The notes under the pieces were generated by a model. It searched no databases. It was not told where the DNA came from and saw nothing but the letters and a program-made list of their open reading frames with translations. Below are positions 24,253 through 37,234 of a stretch of DNA of 64,000 nucleotides, piece after piece. The position numbers and the translations under genes are program-made. This DNA comes from Hyphomicrobiales bacterium (GTDB taxonomy: Bacteria; Pseudomonadota; Alphaproteobacteria; Rhizobiales; Rhizobiaceae), in contig UBZP01000022.1 in NCBI GenBank assembly GCA_900469965.1, positions 62,001 through 126,000 of the forward strand, given 5' to 3'. Every line of letters starts with the position of its first letter. The stretch's first letter is position 1.

Positions 24253-25407
24253 ATGACAATCGACACGGAACTGAGCTTCGTGAAGGTGGCCGAGGACTGC
24301 GGCGTCCTGCGCGACGCGCCTTTGCCACCGGAGTTCAGGGACAGGGCCTACGATGCCCTTTTTGACTTCGACACGCTGTTCTACGACGTCTACCGGTGTG
24401 GGAACCATACCGTGCTGCAGGGGCCGCCGCTGTTCAATTTCCGGAACCATCTGGAGGAGACGGCGTTCCATGCGGACTTCATCCGGAACGGTGGGGTCGT
24501 CATCGACCGGTCGTCGGGGGTGGAGCTCTGGCTGAAGGGAGGTCCGCCGGACATCAGGATCGAAGGCCGCCTCGGCTGCGTCGAAGTGCCGGTGCAGCCG
24601 GAGCTCGGCCACGTCTTTCGGAACAAGCGCGTGCTCTTCACCCTCTCGAAGGACAACGACGTCCAGTGGATCAAGGACTGGGTGCAATTCCATGTCCGCA
24701 TTCACGGCGCGGACGCGGTGCTGCTCTATGACAACGCATCCACCGCCTATGGCGCGCGGGAGCTCGAGGCGGAACTGGAACGGACCTTTCCCGGCGTCAC
24801 CGTCCGTGTCGTGAACTGGCCCTTCCGGTTCGGCCCGCGCGTCTGGCGCCGGCGCGATGCAAGCGGCAACGAGCGGCGGATCAGCTCGAAGTTCTGCCAG
24901 GCCGGCGCCCTGCAGCACGCCCGGTTCCGGTTCCTGCAGAAGGCGAGGAGCGTCCTCAACTGCGACATCGACGAACTGGTGCTGCCGTCGCGCGCGGGCG
25001 GATCGGTCTTCAGGGCGGCGGAAACGTCGCTGTTCGGCGCCGTTCATTTCCGCGGCCGGTGGATCGGCGACGCCGGCGCCGGGCGCGGCGAGCAGGTCCC
25101 GCGCCATGCCGATTTCGCCCGATACGACGCGAGCGACAAGGCCGGCTGCCCGCTGAAATGGGCCGTCGTTCCGTGGCGCTGCACCCGGACGATGACCTGG
25201 TCGGCGCACCGGGTGAAGGGGCTGGAGAACTACTTCACCCGTTCCAGCCGCTTCGCCTACGGCCATTTCAGCGAGATCACCACGAACTGGAAGTACAACA
25301 GGACCGCGCGGAAGGCACCGTCGGATGCCGCGCGCTACCGGGTGGACGAGGCGCTCCTGCGCGCGATGCAGACGGCGGGTCTCCAGGGCACGTTCCAGCC
25401 GGCGTGA
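24253..25407 (+). CDS. Glycosyltransferase family 92 / GT2-like protein
   Basis: A 384-residue protein. The central region has RVLFTLSKDNDVQWIKDWVQFH and ADAVLLYDNAS, the pattern of GT92-like (DUF23-type) glycosyltransferases, and a DxD-type motif in NCDIDELVLPSR for nucleotide-sugar and metal binding. WKYNRTARK lies near the C terminus. No membrane segment or signal peptide is visible. Such genes often act in surface polysaccharide assembly, but no polysaccharide cluster is nearby, so acceptor and sugar are unknown. I chose the ATG at 24253 (MTIDTELSF); an earlier in-frame start at 24169 would add 28 residues of atypical composition. It stands 102 bases after the acetyltransferase and ends tail to tail with the DUF2794 gene. 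Confidence 0.75.
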   Translation: MTIDTELSFVKVAEDCGVLRDAPLPPEFRDRAYDALFDFDTLFYDVYRCGNHTVLQGPPLFNFRNHLEETAFHADFIRNGGVVIDRSSGVELWLKGGPPDIRIEGRLGCVEVPVQPELGHVFRNKRVLFTLSKDNDVQWIKDWVQFHVRIHGADAVLLYDNASTAYGARELEAELERTFPGVTVRVVNWPFRFGPRVWRRRDASGNERRISSKFCQAGALQHARFRFLQKARSVLNCDIDELVLPSRAGGSVFRAAETSLFGAVHFRGRWIGDAGAGRGEQVPRHADFARYDASDKAGCPLKWAVVPWRCTRTMTWSAHRVKGLENYFTRSSRFAYGHFSEITTNWKYNRTARKAPSDAARYRVDEALLRAMQTAGLQGTFQPA

Positions 25408-25425
25408 GTTCGGCGGAAACGGACG

Positions 25426-25821
25426 TCAGGTTTCGACCAGTTTCAGGACCTTGTCGAAAACCTTCAGCACCTGCTGCAGCTCGCGTCCCCGCTTGAGGAT
25501 CATGCCGTGGGTGTTGACGACGCTGTAGGCGCCCTGCTTCGACGCCAGCTTCGGGTTCTTCTCGACCCGGAACAGCGGCATCTCGCCGGAGCGTTTGAAG
25601 ATCGAGAACACCGCCTTCTCATGGGTATGGTCGATCGCATAGTCGCGCCATTCTCCCTCGCCGACCATACGGCCGTAGATCCGGAGGATGCAGTCGAGTT
25701 CCTTGCGATGGAAGGTGACCGGAAGCGGGTCTTTGCGGTTGCGGTATTCCCTCAGGTCGACGACGACACCCGACCCTTGGGATACCGCTTCTCCCGGCGA
25801 CAAATCCGGTTGATCAGTCAT
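25426..25821 (-). CDS. DUF2794 family protein
   Basis: A 131-residue soluble protein with the DUF2794 pattern: VVVDLREYRNRKDPLPVTFHRKEL, EWRDYAIDHTHEKAVFSIFKR and the end ILKRGRELQQVLKVFDKVLKL. The function of the family is unknown; as far as I know it is widespread in alphaproteobacteria. The ATG at 25821 has a good GGAGA site. It is convergent with the glycosyltransferase and has a 605-base gap upstream. Confidence 0.88.
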   Translation of the reverse strand: MTDQPDLSPGEAVSQGSGVVVDLREYRNRKDPLPVTFHRKELDCILRIYGRMVGEGEWRDYAIDHTHEKAVFSIFKRSGEMPLFRVEKNPKLASKQGAYSVVNTHGMILKRGRELQQVLKVFDKVLKLVET

Positions 25822-26426
25822 CAGTTCTCCGCACTTCGACAATGACGGTTGGATGACAGTGTGCCTCACCTGAACGGAATTGCAAGCGCCGGAGGCAAGC
25901 CCGGGGCGCCGAATATGCCTGGCAAGCCCGCAAACGCACGGAAAACAGGCAGGGAATATCAACGCGCCGCTGCGCCTGATTTGCGGGTATTCGGACCGAA
26001 ACGAGGGCCGTCGCGGATGAAAAAAACCGCCCCTGCGGCCGGATTTCCACAGGCCGGATCGCCGATCGCAGTGTGCCCTTCCCGGGCAAATGCCTGAAAA
26101 TCCGGACAAAACCGTTTCGATCCGGGACGCCGTTAACCAGTACGGCACGGCAAAATGCGTCCTTGCCCCAATTCAGACAAATCCGCGCCCAATTTTTCTA
26201 GGAAAGTCATCACGCTGCCCTGCAGCCGGACCGCTTTGCATGTGCGGGAAATCGGTCGGCCACAGGGGTATGCGTCGAAGCTCATCCTGTATTCCGTTGC
26301 CGGAAGCTTCGTCAAGGTCCGGCCCGGCGTGTCTTCGAACCCTCAAGCCCCAGCCCCTCGAAGAGCCCGGTCCGGACCCCCCAACCTTCACCGTCAGCCT
26401 TGGAAGTCAGTCAGCCCGGTCGGGCG
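25822..26426. other. Long intergenic region between DUF2794 and DUF1223 genes
   Basis: No convincing protein gene lies in these 605 bases; open frames on both strands have atypical composition and poor starts. A hairpin with seven Ts (minus strand) sits at 26020-26040. The stretch 26090-26300 is less GC-rich than its surroundings. It could hold the DUF2794 promoter, the 3' untranslated region of the DUF1223 gene and perhaps a small RNA ending at the terminator. Confidence 0.45.
26020..26040 (-). terminator. Weak Rho-independent terminator with T7 tail
   Basis: On the minus strand GGCCGC, loop AGGG, then GCGGTT runs into a seven-T tract. The core is four G-C pairs, extended by two G-U pairs. 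It lies 387 bases beyond the stop of the DUF1223 gene, unusually far for its own terminator, hence a possible small-RNA end. Confidence 0.45.
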
Positions 26427-27200
26427 CTATTGCCGACGCGCCGTCTGCGGCAGTGTCGATCTGACGACGGTCGCGCCGAGAATCGCACCCGGCGTGTCGG
26501 CGGTCTTCATCCGTTGCACGAGGATGGCGCAGCCGCCCGTGCCTTTCTGATTGAGGATGCTGGCCGGCAGGACGAGGGTCGTCTCGGCCCCTTCCCACAT
26601 GCCGATCGTCTCCATGTCGCGCACCGCATGCCAATAGGTCACCCGCCGGCCGCGATTCTCGCCCTCCATGATGTCCACATCCTGCTGGTCGTCGAAGTAG
26701 GCGGCAAACACGTTGGCCTTGCCGTGGCCGTTGCCGATCCGGATGCGGATCTCGTCCTGGACGACCTCTGCCGACACGTCGACCGAGAGGCCGCGCCCCT
26801 GCGCCCCGAGCGCCTCGACCTGGCTGCGGATCTGTCCCAGTTCGCCGCCGTTGACATGCGCGCGGCCGTTGATCACGGCCTGGGGGGTGTAGACGCTGCC
26901 GCGACCGAACATGCGGGCATAGTCGTACTGGCGCTCGGTGTTTTCCTTGGTGGAGAGCGTGTCCGTCCAGCCGAGGTAGTTCCAGTAGTCGACGTGATAG
27001 GCGAGCGCCACCACCCGGCCTTCGCGAATCAGCGTTTCCAGCGCCTTGTCCGCCTTCGGGCAGGACGAGCATCCTTGGCTGGTGAACAGTTCGACGACGC
27101 CCATCGGCTGCTTGCCGGCATCCTGCGCAACTGCGCCGCCGACTGCCGGGATGACCGCCAGCAGGCTCGCAATGCAACCGATGATGAGCAGTCTGGACAT
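26427..27200 (-). CDS. DUF1223 thioredoxin-like secreted protein
   Basis: A 257-residue protein with an N-terminal signal peptide (LLIIGCIASLLAVIPAVGG, cleaved near AVAQ), so probably periplasmic. It then has ELFTSQGCSSCPKAD, with Cys44 and Cys47 forming the CxxC of the DUF1223 family, and YHVDYWNYLGWTD. The family has a thioredoxin-like fold and unknown redox role. The ATG at 27200 gives a clean signal peptide but lacks a strong ribosome-binding site; longer in-frame starts at 27233 or 27248 would spoil the signal. It is downstream of, and on the same strand as, acnA, with the acnA terminator... actually upstream genes end elsewhere: its 5' side faces the acnA 3' end, so it is transcribed away from it as a separate unit. 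Confidence 0.82.
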   Translation of the reverse strand: MSRLLIIGCIASLLAVIPAVGGAVAQDAGKQPMGVVELFTSQGCSSCPKADKALETLIREGRVVALAYHVDYWNYLGWTDTLSTKENTERQYDYARMFGRGSVYTPQAVINGRAHVNGGELGQIRSQVEALGAQGRGLSVDVSAEVVQDEIRIRIGNGHGKANVFAAYFDDQQDVDIMEGENRGRRVTYWHAVRDMETIGMWEGAETTLVLPASILNQKGTGGCAILVQRMKTADTPGAILGATVVRSTLPQTARRQ

Positions 27201-27314
27201 TGGGAATTCCGGAGAATGCAGGCTGGGCGCCATTGTCGCGACCGTCATACCCGCTTGCACAGTCAACAGGAAGTCACGAAGGAGTGAGGCTTCCTTAACG
27301 GGAACTATGGCCCG

Positions 27315-27345
27315 AAAACAAATGCCGGGGCAATCGCCCCGGCAT
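27315..27345 (-). terminator. Rho-independent terminator of acnA
   Basis: ATGCCGGGG, 6-base loop, CCCCGGCAT form a perfect 9-base stem, followed on the minus strand by TTGTTTTC. It begins 27 bases after the acnA stop codon and lies before the DUF1223 gene, which must therefore have its own promoter. Confidence 0.88.
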
Positions 27346-27371
27346 CGCATTGATTGAAAATCCAGTCGAAA

Positions 27372-30065
<2,694 letters not shown>

Positions 30066-30332
30066 TTGATACCCCGTTCCGTCTGGTCGCCAAAAGCTGA
30101 CGTACGAACGCCCGTGCGCCTGGGAGGCGCTGTATGGGATGCGGGTGCGGCCATTTCCGCTGTCCGTACGCGGAAGTCATTTCCGGGTTCGGCGCTAGGA
30201 TGAAATTCACGCCGACCGCTGGCGTGTTGCGGGCCTTATAGATAATTTCTAAGGAACGATCCAGAGGACCGGTGTATGGATCGGAAGAATTTTTTTGCAG
30301 TGCGACCAAGGTCGCAGAGGGAAGCGAACAGG

Positions 30333-30980
30333 ATGCGCCTCGTTGCCGAGCGGCTGAGTGCAAGACGGGGCGAAGACCTGATCTTCCGGGACATTTCCTT
30401 CGAAATAGGGCCCGGAGAGGCTCTGGTGGTGAAGGGCCCGAACGGGTCGGGCAAGTCGACATTGCTGCGCGTCGTGGCGGGCCTGTTGCCCCGCGAGGCC
30501 GGCAAGGTCGCGCTTGCCGGGGAGGGCGCGCAGGCGTTCGAGACCGTCGCATCCGCCTGCCACTATCTCGGCCACCGCAACGCGATGAAGCGCGAGCTGA
30601 CGGTGGAGGAAAACCTGCATTTCTGGAAAGCGTTTGCCGGTGATTCGCACGGCGGCGCGGGCGTGGCGATCGACGCGGCGGCAGAGGCCGTCGGCCTCGG
30701 CGGCATCGTGCACCTGCCGTTCGGCTATCTGTCCGCCGGCCAGCAGCGGCGGATGGCGATGGCGAAGCTGCTCGTCGCCTGGCGGCCGATCTGGATTCTC
30801 GACGAGCCGACGGCAGCGCTGGACGCGGCCGCCGAGACGATGTTCGCCGGGCTGGTGAACGCGCATCTTTCCCAGGGCGGGCTGGCGCTCGCCGCGACGC
30901 ACCAGCCGCTGGGACTCGGAGCGGCGCAGGAGCTGCATATGGCGGGGTTCGCCGGGGTTTCCGTGGAGGCGTGGGCGTGA
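30333..30980 (+). CDS. ccmA: Heme exporter ATP-binding protein CcmA
   Basis: A 215-residue ABC ATPase of CcmA size, with Walker A GPNGSGKST, the signature region LSAGQQRRMAMAKL and Walker B WILDEPTAALD. In cytochrome c maturation (System I), CcmA powers release of holo-CcmE from CcmCD together with CcmB. The ATG at 30333 gives MRLVAERLSARRGED; an in-frame ATG at 30276 would add 19 unconserved residues. ccmB follows after a 190-base gap that holds a palindromic repeat. Confidence 0.95.
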   Translation: MRLVAERLSARRGEDLIFRDISFEIGPGEALVVKGPNGSGKSTLLRVVAGLLPREAGKVALAGEGAQAFETVASACHYLGHRNAMKRELTVEENLHFWKAFAGDSHGGAGVAIDAAAEAVGLGGIVHLPFGYLSAGQQRRMAMAKLLVAWRPIWILDEPTAALDAAAETMFAGLVNAHLSQGGLALAATHQPLGLGAAQELHMAGFAGVSVEAWA

Positions 30981-31021
30981 GGGATTCCTGCGTTTTCCAT
31001 GTACGTTTGCCCATTCGGTGC

Positions 31022-31140
31022 GCATGGCCCCTCACCCTGACCCTCCCCCCGCAGGCGGAAAGAGGGGACGGAGAGGTTTACGGCACGCGTCCTTTTCCCC
31101 GCATGCGGGGAAAAGGTGCCGGCAGGCGGATGGGAGGCGG
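31022..31140. repeat. Palindromic intergenic repeat inside the ccm operon
   Basis: This stretch has the look of rhizobial intergenic mosaic (RIME-like) repeats: CCTCACCCTGACCCTCC at the left, a CGCAGGCGG block, then a perfect 26-base palindrome at 31091-31116 (arm CCTTTTCCCCGCA). It accounts for most of the unusually long gap between ccmA and ccmB. The assignment to a named repeat family is from memory. Confidence 0.65.
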
Positions 31141-31170
31141 CTGCCCGCAGACCGGCCGGAGGGCTTTCGC

Positions 31171-31830
31171 ATGACCGCCCTCCTCTTCCGCGACCTGAAG
31201 CTCGCCGTGCGCGCCGGGGGCGGGGCGATGATCGGCGTCCTGTTCTTCATGACCGTGGTCGCCGTCATCCCCTTCGGCGTCGGGCCGGACCTGAACCTGC
31301 TCGCGCGCATCGGCCCGGCGATCCTGTGGATCGGCGCGCTGCTCGCCGCCCTCCTCGGCCTCGACCGCCTGTTCCAGGCCGAACGCGAGGACGGTTCGCT
31401 CGACCTGATCCTGATGCAGGAGACGCCGCTGGTGTTGACGGTGCTGGTCAAGTGCCTGGCGCACTGGCTTGCGACCGGCCTGCCGCTGGTGGTCGCCTCG
31501 CCGCTTCTGGCGCTGTTCATGAACATGGACGCAGCCGCGATGGCGGCGACGATGCTGACGCTGCTCGTCGGAACGCCGGCGATCACCTTCATCGGCGCCG
31601 CCGGCGCCGCCGTCGCCGTGGCGCTGCCGCGCGGCGGGCTGCTCGTCTCGATCCTCGTCCTGCCGCTCGCGATCCCGGTCCTGATCTTCGGGGTCAGCGC
31701 CGTCTATGCCGCCGTGCAGGAGCCGGCGCCGTTCCTGCCGCCGTTCCTGTTTCTGACCGCGCTGACGCTGGTCTTCGCCGTCATCGGCCCGGTCGCCGCC
31801 GCCGCGGCACTTCGCGCGTCGACCGATTGA
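31171..31830 (+). CDS. ccmB: Heme exporter membrane protein CcmB
   Basis: A 219-residue membrane protein with six hydrophobic segments and the family pattern LLFRDLKLAVRAGGG, QAEREDGSLDLILMQ and VGTPAITFIGAAGAA. It is the permease partner of CcmA in cytochrome c maturation. The ATG at 31171 has a strong GGAGGG site which lies just after the palindromic repeat, so the repeat left translation signals intact. ccmC follows after 60 bases. Confidence 0.95.
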   Translation: MTALLFRDLKLAVRAGGGAMIGVLFFMTVVAVIPFGVGPDLNLLARIGPAILWIGALLAALLGLDRLFQAEREDGSLDLILMQETPLVLTVLVKCLAHWLATGLPLVVASPLLALFMNMDAAAMAATMLTLLVGTPAITFIGAAGAAVAVALPRGGLLVSILVLPLAIPVLIFGVSAVYAAVQEPAPFLPPFLFLTALTLVFAVIGPVAAAAALRASTD

Positions 31831-31890
31831 CGCAAATGTGATTGATGGCGGTCAATTGCAGCTGTGGGGGGAAAGCGGTAGATAGTGCCC

Positions 31891-32661
31891 ATGAGCGAAC
31901 AGAGCCTGGCCATCCGCAAGTTTTCCGATCTCGCCAACCCGACCCGGTTCCTGGCGTTGAGCGCGATCGTCTGGCCATGGATGGCGGCGATCACGGCGTT
32001 GTTCTTCGCCGTCGGCCTCTATCTCTGTTTCATGTCGGTCGGCGACTACCAGCAGGGCGAGACGGTCCGGATCATGTATGTGCACGTGCCGGCGGCCTGG
32101 CTGTCGATGATGTGCTACTCGGTCATGGCGGCCTCGGCGCTGGGCACGCTCGTCTGGCGGCATCCGCTCGCCGACGTCTCGGCGAAGACGGCCGCGCCGA
32201 TCGGCGCCTGCTTCACCTTCATCGCGCTGATCACCGGCTCGCTGTGGGGCAAGCCGATGTGGGGCACCTGGTGGGTCTGGGACGCCCGGCTGACGTCGGT
32301 CTTCGTGCTCTTTCTGATGTATCTCGGTCTGATCGCGCTGAACCGCGCCGTCGACGATCCCGCGCGCGCGGCCAAGGTCAGCGCCATCCTGATCCTCGTC
32401 GGCTTCGTCAACATCCCGATCATCAAGTTCTCGGTCGAGTGGTGGAACACGCTGCATCAGCCGGCGAGCGTCATCCGCCTCGACGGGCCGACGATCGACC
32501 CGGAATTCCTGTGGCCGCTGCTGGTGATGGCGATCGCGTTCACGCTCTTGTTCTTCACCCTGCATATCCTGGCCATGCGCAACGAGATCCTGCGTCGGCG
32601 GGTGGCGACCCTGCGGCGGCTGGCCGCGCGCTCCGCCGGCTACGGGGAGGCGTCCCGATGA
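31891..32661 (+). CDS. ccmC: Heme-handling membrane protein CcmC
   Basis: A 256-residue protein with six membrane segments and the tryptophan-rich WWD motif [16 protein letters not shown] that binds heme in the periplasm. It attaches heme to the chaperone CcmE. The ATG at 31891 is preferred; a GTG two codons upstream (31885) is also possible. Its stop overlaps the ccmD start (ATGA), indicating translational coupling. Confidence 0.96.
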   Translation: MSEQSLAIRKFSDLANPTRFLALSAIVWPWMAAITALFFAVGLYLCFMSVGDYQQGETVRIMYVHVPAAWLSMMCYSVMAASALGTLVWRHPLADVSAKTAAPIGACFTFIALITGSLWGKPMWGTWWVWDARLTSVFVLFLMYLGLIALNRAVDDPARAAKVSAILILVGFVNIPIIKFSVEWWNTLHQPASVIRLDGPTIDPEFLWPLLVMAIAFTLLFFTLHILAMRNEILRRRVATLRRLAARSAGYGEASR

Positions 32662-32819
32662 GCCATGCCGCCTATGTCGCCGCCTCCTATGGCGCCGCCC
32701 TTCTGACCGTCGCCGGCCTCATCCTCTGGGTCTGGCTCGACGGCCGCGCCCGCCGGCGGGAACTGGCGGCGCTGGAGGCGGCCGGCATCCGCCGTCGCTC
32801 CGCCGGGGAGGCCAAGTGA
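32658..32819 (+). CDS. ccmD: Heme exporter protein CcmD
   Basis: A 53-residue protein with one membrane segment ([19 protein letters not shown]) followed by a basic, Arg-rich cytoplasmic tail, exactly the CcmD pattern. It stabilises the CcmC-CcmE complex and helps release holo-CcmE. It overlaps ccmC by four bases and the next gene by four bases (GTGA), so the three are tightly coupled. Confidence 0.93.
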   Translation: MSHAAYVAASYGAALLTVAGLILWVWLDGRARRRELAALEAAGIRRRSAGEAK

Positions 32820-33442
32820 GCGTGCCGGCAGACGGAAAGCCCGCCGACGACAGGCCGGCCGGGTCACGGACGCGCGTGCTTCTGGCGCTGCTGCCGCTCG
32901 CCATTTTCGTCGCGCTGGCCTCGATCTTCTTCTTCCAGCTTCGATCCGGGCGCGATCTTTCGGAAATCCCCTCCGCCCTGATCGGCACCAAGGCGCCGTT
33001 CCGGAACCTGGAACCGCTTGCGGGGGCGATGCGCGACGGGGTCCCGGTGCCGCCGCTGACGGCGGAGACGGTGAAGGGCAAGCTGACCCTCGTCAATTTC
33101 TGGGCGTCCTGGTGCGTGCCGTGCCGGCAGGAGCACCCCGTCATCATGGCGCTGGCGCAGGATCCGCGGCTGACCGTCGTCGGCGTCAACTACAAGGACG
33201 GCAACGAGAACGCGCTGCGGTTCCTCGGCGAGCTCGGCAATCCCTTTGCCGCCATCGGGCTCGATCCGCAGGGCAAGATGGCGATCGACTTCGGCGTCTA
33301 CGGGATTCCCGAATCCTATCTCGTCGGCCCGGACGGCACGATCCTCTACAAGAAGGTCGGGCCGTTCGACGGGGACAGTCTGAAGAACGGGCTGATGCCG
33401 GCGATCGAGAAGGCGCTGGCCGCTCCCGCGCCGGCAGGCTGA
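32816..33442 (+). CDS. ccmG: Thiol:disulfide interchange protein CcmG (CycY)
   Basis: A 208-residue membrane-anchored thioredoxin. One N-terminal membrane segment ([20 protein letters not shown]) is followed by a periplasmic domain with WASWCVPC, Cys100 and Cys103 as the redox pair, and the [11 protein letters not shown] cis-proline loop. It reduces apocytochrome c or CcmH thiols. The GTG at 32816 has GGGGAGG upstream. It ends the cluster; ccmE, ccmF and ccmH are not here, matching the separate cycHJKL locus of rhizobia. Confidence 0.95.
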   Translation: MSVPADGKPADDRPAGSRTRVLLALLPLAIFVALASIFFFQLRSGRDLSEIPSALIGTKAPFRNLEPLAGAMRDGVPVPPLTAETVKGKLTLVNFWASWCVPCRQEHPVIMALAQDPRLTVVGVNYKDGNENALRFLGELGNPFAAIGLDPQGKMAIDFGVYGIPESYLVGPDGTILYKKVGPFDGDSLKNGLMPAIEKALAAPAPAG

Positions 33443-33540
33443 GCTTCCAACAATCGTCACGCCGGGCCTCGAGCGGTATCCGGCCGGTCAACTCCTTGCG
33501 CGATACGGCACTTTTCGCGTCGCGGACGCGACGCTGCCGG

Positions 33541-33561
33541 ATCCCGGATCAAGTCCGGGAT
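33541..33561. repeat. Short palindromic repeat between ccmG and yciB
   Basis: ATCCCGGA, 5-base spacer, TCCGGGAT is a perfect 8-base palindrome, followed by GACGG. This GATCCCGGATCAAGTCCGGG-type unit is, from memory, a common dispersed intergenic repeat in rhizobia. It lies between convergent genes and could also serve as a bidirectional transcription end, though no T-run follows. Confidence 0.6.
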
Positions 33562-33629
33562 GACGGAACAAAGTCAGGCGGCGCCGAGACGAAAAGGCCG
33601 GACGGTCGGCGGGCGTGTCTTTTGTGCCC

Positions 33630-34286
33630 TCAGGGCGTCCGGCCCTCTTCCGGCTGCTCCACCGAGTATTTCATGATCAGCGGCATCTGGGCGAGGGTGA
33701 AGAGGATGGTGATCGGCATCGTGCCCCAGACCTTGAAGGCCACCCAGAAGTCGGTGGAGAAGCTGCGCCAGACGACCTCGTTGAGGATCGCGAGCACGAG
33801 GAAGAACAGGCCCCAGCGCAGCGTCAGCCGGCGCCAGCCTTCCTCGGTCAGCCTGAAGGCGGCGTTGAAGACGTAGCCGAGCAGCGGCTTGCCGAAGGCG
33901 AGGCCGCCGAGCAGGATCGCGCCGAAGAGCGTATTGACGATGGTCGGCTTCATCTTGATGAAGGCGTCGTTCTGCAAGTAGAGCGTCAGCGCCCCGAAGA
34001 CGAAGACGACGATGCCGGAGACGAGCGGCATCATCGGCAGGGTGCGCGTCAGCGCCCAGGAAACAATCAGCGCCGTCGCGGTCGCGGCCATGAACAGGCC
34101 GGTGGCGATGAAGATCGGGCCGCCGAGTTCCGTCAGGGCCGGGAACTTCCCTGCCAGCCATTCGCCTTTCGAATTGGCGAAGAAGAAGACGACGAGCGGG
34201 CCGAGCTCCAGCAGGAGCTTCAGCGCCGGGCTGACCTTGGGCTTGCCGGCGTCTTCCAGCGTCTCGATGATCCTGTCGTTGCTCAT
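33630..34286 (-). CDS. yciB: Inner-membrane septation protein A
   Basis: A 218-residue membrane protein of the YciB/IspZ family with about five hydrophobic segments and the conserved [35 protein letters not shown] and [14 protein letters not shown] stretches. The family is linked with septation and envelope integrity. Its ATG overlaps the ftsY stop (ATGA), so it is translated as the last gene of the dapF-mtaB-ftsY-yciB run. Confidence 0.93.
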   Translation of the reverse strand: MSNDRIIETLEDAGKPKVSPALKLLLELGPLVVFFFANSKGEWLAGKFPALTELGGPIFIATGLFMAATATALIVSWALTRTLPMMPLVSGIVVFVFGALTLYLQNDAFIKMKPTIVNTLFGAILLGGLAFGKPLLGYVFNAAFRLTEEGWRRLTLRWGLFFLVLAILNEVVWRSFSTDFWVAFKVWGTMPITILFTLAQMPLIMKYSVEQPEEGRTP

Positions 34287-35944
34287 GCCTCAACCCCTGC
34301 AATCGCCTGCGCGAAATCTTTCGCCTCGAACGGTTCGAGGTCGTCGATCCCTTCGCCGACGCCGATGAAATAGACCGGCAGCTTGTGCTTGGCGGCGATC
34401 GCCACCAGGATGCCGCCGCGAGCCGTACCGTCCAATTTTGTCATGATCAGGCCGGATACGCCCGCGACGTTGCGGAAAATCTCGACCTGGCTCATCGCGT
34501 TCTGGCCGGTCGTGGCGTCGAGCGTCTGGAGCACGGTGTGCGGGGCGTCCGGATCGAGCTTGCCGAGCACGCGGACGATCTTTTCCAGCTCCGCCATCAG
34601 TTCGGCCTTGTTCTGCAGCCGGCCGGCGGTGTCGACGATGAGGACGTCGCTCTTCTTCTCCTTCGCCTGCTCGTAGGCCTCGTAGGCCAGCCCCGCGGCA
34701 TCGGCGCCGAGCTTGGAGGAGACGATGTCGGATCCGGTGCGCTCGGCCCAGATGTGGAGCTGCTCGATCGCGGCGGCGCGGAAGGTGTCGCCGGCGGCCA
34801 TCATCACCTTCAGGCCGGCGCCCGAAAGTTTCGCGGCGAGCTTGCCGATCGTCGTCGTCTTGCCGGTGCCGTTCACGCCGACGACGAGGATGACGTGCGG
34901 CTTGTGCGAGAGGTCGAGCTCGAGCGGCTTTGCGACCGGTTCGAGCACCTTGGTAATCTCGCCGGCCATGATGCGGCCGACGTCTTCGCCGGTGACGTCC
35001 TTGCCGTAGCGTTCGGCGGCGAGCGTGTCGGTGATGCGGAGCGCCGTCTCGACGCCGAGGTCGGCCTGGATCAGCAGGTCCTCAAGATCCTGCAGCGTCG
35101 CATCGTCGAGCTTGCGCTTGGTGAACAGGCTGGCGATCTGGCCGGTCAGTTGCGAGGAGGTGCGCGCAAGGCCGGCGCGCAGGCGCTGGAACCAGCTGAG
35201 CTTCGGCGCCGGCGCGGAAGCCGCCTCTTCCTTGGGCTTCCGGTCGGCCGCGGAAAAGCCCTTCGGCAGAACCGGTTGCGGGCGGCTCTCGTCGTCGGCC
35301 TCCCGGTCGGTGTGCCTTGCCTTCTTTGCCTTGGGACGGGCCGGCTTTTCGACCCGGGTCACGGGCTCGTCGACCGGAAGGGGCGACGGTTCGGAAAGCT
35401 CGGCTTCGGCGTCGGCATCGGCGGCCCTGAACGCGTCGTCAGCCGCGGCGGCATCGACCGGCGCTTCCGCGGCGATCTCTTCATGGGCGTGTTCGACGCC
35501 ACCCAGGCCGATGTTCACCAGTTCGGCGGCGCGGATGGCTTCCGCCTCGGGCGTGAGCGTCGTGTCGGGTTGGCCGACGGCCTCCCCGACCGGCTCGACC
35601 AGGTCCGGCGCCGGGCCGCCGGCGGTCTCGATCTCCGGCTCCAGCACCTCGTCGGGCGCGACCGGCAGCGGATGGACGACCGGCGGCAGCGGGTAGATGT
35701 CGATCTGCGGCTCGCGATGGAGCGTGGCCTCGGGATTGGCGGCCTCGGCCTCCTCGAGCAAAAGGTCGTGCTCGCCTTCGGGCTCTGCGGGCACAGGTCC
35801 GGCATCGATCGGCGCGGTCTGCGGAATGCCGGCGTCCTCGACGAGCGGAGCCCGATCGGGCGGTGCGGCCTCCTCATGCTTTTGCGGCGCGGGCGCGGTG
35901 TCCTTGCCGAAGGTGAAGACTTTCTTGATGAAGCCGAAGGCCAT
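34283..35944 (-). CDS. ftsY: Signal recognition particle receptor FtsY
   Basis: A 553-residue FtsY. A long acidic, Pro/Ala/Glu-rich N-terminal A region (to about 245) precedes the N domain ([20 protein letters not shown]) and the GTPase G domain with [36 protein letters not shown] and [10 protein letters not shown]. It receives ribosome-nascent-chain complexes from Ffh at the inner membrane. Its partner Ffh is encoded 4 kb away on the other strand. It is 12 bases downstream of mtaB and overlaps yciB by four bases. Confidence 0.97.
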   Translation of the reverse strand: MAFGFIKKVFTFGKDTAPAPQKHEEAAPPDRAPLVEDAGIPQTAPIDAGPVPAEPEGEHDLLLEEAEAANPEATLHREPQIDIYPLPPVVHPLPVAPDEVLEPEIETAGGPAPDLVEPVGEAVGQPDTTLTPEAEAIRAAELVNIGLGGVEHAHEEIAAEAPVDAAAADDAFRAADADAEAELSEPSPLPVDEPVTRVEKPARPKAKKARHTDREADDESRPQPVLPKGFSAADRKPKEEAASAPAPKLSWFQRLRAGLARTSSQLTGQIASLFTKRKLDDATLQDLEDLLIQADLGVETALRITDTLAAERYGKDVTGEDVGRIMAGEITKVLEPVAKPLELDLSHKPHVILVVGVNGTGKTTTIGKLAAKLSGAGLKVMMAAGDTFRAAAIEQLHIWAERTGSDIVSSKLGADAAGLAYEAYEQAKEKKSDVLIVDTAGRLQNKAELMAELEKIVRVLGKLDPDAPHTVLQTLDATTGQNAMSQVEIFRNVAGVSGLIMTKLDGTARGGILVAIAAKHKLPVYFIGVGEGIDDLEPFEAKDFAQAIAGVEA

Positions 35945-35956
35945 GAATGATTTCCG

Positions 35957-37230
<1,274 letters not shown>

Positions 37231-37234
<4 letters not shown>

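Noticed and set aside
23668-25266. A 532-codon minus-strand frame opposite the acetyltransferase and glycosyltransferase genes
   Set aside because: The plus-strand frames have clear GNAT and glycosyltransferase motifs; this one is their shadow.
26310-26400. A TTCGAACCC sequence suggestive of a tRNA T-loop
   Set aside because: No acceptor stem, anticodon arm or D-arm can be arranged around it on either strand.
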